A stretch of DNA of 64,000 nt, from NCBI GenBank assembly GCA_016794925.1, contig JAEUIW010000001.1, positions 124,001 to 188,000 on the forward strand. Reading direction: 5' to 3'. The notes beneath the pieces were generated by a model. The model was not told the DNA's origin and made no database searches. It saw nothing but the letters and a program-made list of their open reading frames with translations. A program made the position numbers and the translations under genes. The stretch is from Phycisphaerae bacterium (GTDB taxonomy: Bacteria; Planctomycetota; Phycisphaerae; Phycisphaerales; UBA1924). How positions within the stretch are numbered: position 1 is the stretch's first letter; each line of letters opens with the position of its first letter. Shown one piece after another: positions 62,270-64,000 of the stretch.

Positions 62270-62639
62270 GGGGCGTGTGGTGCTCGATCAGGGTGAAATG
62301 AGGCACGAGAAAGCCGTAACAGAGCCCGAACCACTGGCGTCGTCGGATCGGGCCGTGCGAGCGATAGTGCGATCGCCGCACCCGTGGCTCCCATTCCGTT
62401 GTGCGGAGCATTTCCACTTTGGTCGGACGATTTGTAAGCGTAGGCTTGGGAATCCAGAAGGGAACACGGTCGCAATCGGTGAATGACAGTTCGCACGACG
62501 GGCGCGGGTGCGCGGTGTGCGTACCCATTCGGCGTCCCATGCTCGGTTGCGGGTCCTCGGCACACGAACGGAAGTAGTGGGGAAGTGGGGGTGACGGTGG
62601 TCGGGGGTCGTCGCGGCAGACCGACTATGCTCTCCGCCC
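62270..62639. other. Divergent intergenic region, no gene seen
   Basis: About 370 bp between typA (leftward) and the glycosyltransferase gene (rightward). It must hold the promoters of both. A GGGAAGTGGGGGTGACGGTGG stretch at 62580-62600 is the only unusual composition. No repeat, small gene or RNA was recognised. Confidence 0.4.
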
Positions 62640-64000
62640 ATGACCGGATCGAACGGCCAGAACCCGGCGATTCCGTGGCCTCGCGCGGAAGTGCCGCGCC
62701 GGGTCGCCATCCTGGGCTGGGCGCGCCTCTCGGCGCAGGCTATCGAAGGCAGCGGATACAACCTGAGCGCATCGGAGTTGGCGCGGGGCCTGGTGCTCTG
62801 CGGGCATGCGGTGTCGTACCTGGCCTCCGGGATGCGGTATTCGCTGAGCCGTCTTCCGCGGGTGACGTACCGAGAAACATGGGGCGGAGTGGAATGCTTC
62901 GACCTGCTCAACTCCCCGAACCTCAGCCCGGCGAGCGCCAATTTCGAGAACATGGCGAGCGAGGTGGCTTCTCCGCACCAGGCTCGCCTGGTGGTCGATT
63001 GGCTCCGTGAACGACGAGTGGAGGTGGTGCATATCCACTCGCTGGAGGGATACGCACTCGACCTGATCGGTGCCGTCCGCGACGCGGGGATGCCGGTGGT
63101 CGTCACGCCCCACAACTACTGGTATGTCTGCCCGCAGGTCGACCTGCTGCACGAGGAATTGCGCGTATGCCTCGACTATCGAGGCGGTGAGCGGTGCGTC
63201 GGATGTCTCAGACCCAAGAAGGGCCTTGTGCTCAAGCGGTCGGTGGGGCAGACGCTGGAGCGCGTGATGGGGCTGGAGCGGGCCAACGGCGTACGACGGC
63301 TGCTCTACGGCCTGAAGCCGGCGTTCAAGCGGCTGTTTGGGAGAGACTCTGCAGACCGGTCGGTTCGGGGTCGTTCGGATCGGCCGCTGAATCCCGACCG
63401 GCTGACTGACCCGGAGTTGGCGCTCGGCTTTGATGGGGATCTTCCCGACGGCGGGGAAATCAAACACGACCTCGTGCCGCCCCCGGGGACCGGACCGCGG
63501 GAATTGACCGTGTCGCCCTTGGACGAAAACGAGCGATTCTTGCAGTCACCGGTCCACCTGAAGGTCCTGAACGGGTACGGCCGACGTCGCGCGGCGGGAG
63601 CCGCGGCCCTGAACCGGGCGTCGCTCGTGACGAGCCCGAGCGAGTTCCTGCGTCGCGCCCACGTGGCCATGGGTGTTGACACGGGTCGAACCCGAACCGT
63701 CCTGCTCGGGCAACCGCACTTCGACCAAATCAACCGTCGTGCCCGGCGGTCGCCGTATTACAACTCCGTTCCGTGGGAGGCGGCGACGGCGGCCCGTCCT
63801 GTGCGGTTTGCATTTCTCGGCACGACTCGAGCCAACAAGGGACTCGAAGTGCTGACGCAGGCGATCCCGCTGCTCGATCCCGCGGTCCGCCGGCGGTGCC
63901 ACTTTGTGATCAGGGCCTTGGGGTGGGATTGGCCGTTCCGGGTGCGCCTGTCACGATTCCCGGAGGTGAGTTTCGCTGGCGGGTATGACCTCATGCAGCT
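62640..64000 (+). CDS. Glycosyltransferase (family 4-like), 3' end cut by window
   Basis: Open from ATG 62640 to the window end (453 codons). The N-terminal half is a GT4-type fold: a short GYNLSASELARGL segment after the first strand, HSLEGYALDLIGAV and VTPHNYWYVCPQVDLL as in many GT4 enzymes, with a CLDYRGGERCVGCLRP Cys-rich loop (four Cys, perhaps a zinc site). The C-terminal half begins the second Rossmann fold at FAFLGTTRANKGLEVL. A variable linker (about 220-300) separates them. It probably adds a sugar in envelope polysaccharide synthesis. The nucleotide-sugar donor site lies past the end. Confidence 0.85.
   Translation, partial: MTGSNGQNPAIPWPRAEVPRRVAILGWARLSAQAIEGSGYNLSASELARGLVLCGHAVSYLASGMRYSLSRLPRVTYRETWGGVECFDLLNSPNLSPASANFENMASEVASPHQARLVVDWLRERRVEVVHIHSLEGYALDLIGAVRDAGMPVVVTPHNYWYVCPQVDLLHEELRVCLDYRGGERCVGCLRPKKGLVLKRSVGQTLERVMGLERANGVRRLLYGLKPAFKRLFGRDSADRSVRGRSDRPLNPDRLTDPELALGFDGDLPDGGEIKHDLVPPPGTGPRELTVSPLDENERFLQSPVHLKVLNGYGRRRAAGAAALNRASLVTSPSEFLRRAHVAMGVDTGRTRTVLLGQPHFDQINRRARRSPYYNSVPWEAATAARPVRFAFLGTTRANKGLEVLTQAIPLLDPAVRRRCHFVIRALGWDWPFRVRLSRFPEVSFAGGYDLMQ

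Noticed and set aside
1..64000. CRISPR arrays, insertion sequences, prophage or rRNA genes
   Set aside because: No regularly spaced repeats, transposase, integrase, phage structural genes or rRNA sequence was seen.

Overview
This is high-GC bacterial DNA, most likely from the Phycisphaerae (Planctomycetota). That placement is an inference from gene content: short secreted proteins with PEP-CTERM-type tails (VPAP, a hydrophobic Gly/Leu stretch, then Arg/Lys), a secreted protein with dockerin-like calcium loops, an S46 dipeptidyl peptidase, a TPR-HExxH-PDZ secreted protease, a UVR-motif protein beside tyrS, and dense gene packing with many ATGA overlaps and GTG/TTG starts. Both ends of the window cut genes (an oxidoreductase at the left, a glycosyltransferase at the right).

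Layout. 0-4.6 kb: oxidoreductase plus an M24-fold protein, two PEP-CTERM paralogues with their own hairpin terminators, and pyrF. 4.6-11.4 kb: a rightward information-processing run of DUF971, recG, an HTH gene, polX and ffh. 11.4-16.2 kb: a LOG-family gene, the S46 peptidase, and a methylmalonyl-CoA mutase-type large subunit. 16.4-19.6 kb: a leftward metal-themed block with a tandem YHS-like CxxC protein, two secreted Cys-rich small proteins, tRNA-Gly(TCC), and an HMA-domain/DoxX-MauE-like membrane protein. 20.1-29.6 kb: a rightward nitrous oxide reductase cluster holding a di-heme cytochrome c, nosZ (Sec-type signal, clade II-like), a NosB-like membrane protein, nosD, nosF, nosY, nosL, an Rrf2 regulator, a tandem CxxC lipoprotein and a second Rrf2 regulator. 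29.6-34.2 kb: pdxH, tRNA-Leu(TAA), tyrS, a UVR protein and a primary-type sigma factor. 34.3-44.4 kb: a secreted unknown, trxB, mutS, a phosphatase-superfamily protein, a Val/Pro-rich secreted protein, a GNAT enzyme, a stand-alone CBM48 and apt. 44.5-50.3 kb: a groES-like gene, aroA, a fused homoaconitase-like hydro-lyase, a dockerin-like protein and a saccharopine dehydrogenase-family gene. 50.4-56.4 kb: a DUF4406-like protein, nadB, DinB, thioesterase, STAS, purN and the TPR protease. 56.5-64 kb: a PadR regulator with a clear palindromic operator and its coupled membrane protein, thyX, a second DinB, typA and the truncated glycosyltransferase.

How it fits together. The most coherent system is the nos cluster. 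Electrons would reach NosZ through the membrane-anchored cytochrome, copper would be delivered by NosL and the NosDFY transporter, and two different Rrf2 proteins could sense NO or redox state. Next to it lie several secreted or membrane proteins with CxxC or Cys-rich metal sites, two of them sharing a tandem YHS-like layout, so a wider copper-trafficking neighbourhood is plausible. A 28-nt piece of a tRNA-Leu gene just upstream of nos repeats, in the same orientation, part of the intact tRNA-Leu(TAA) gene downstream. The nos block plus pdxH is therefore bracketed by tRNA-derived direct repeats, a possible trace of acquisition. No CRISPR array, insertion sequence, prophage or rRNA gene was seen.
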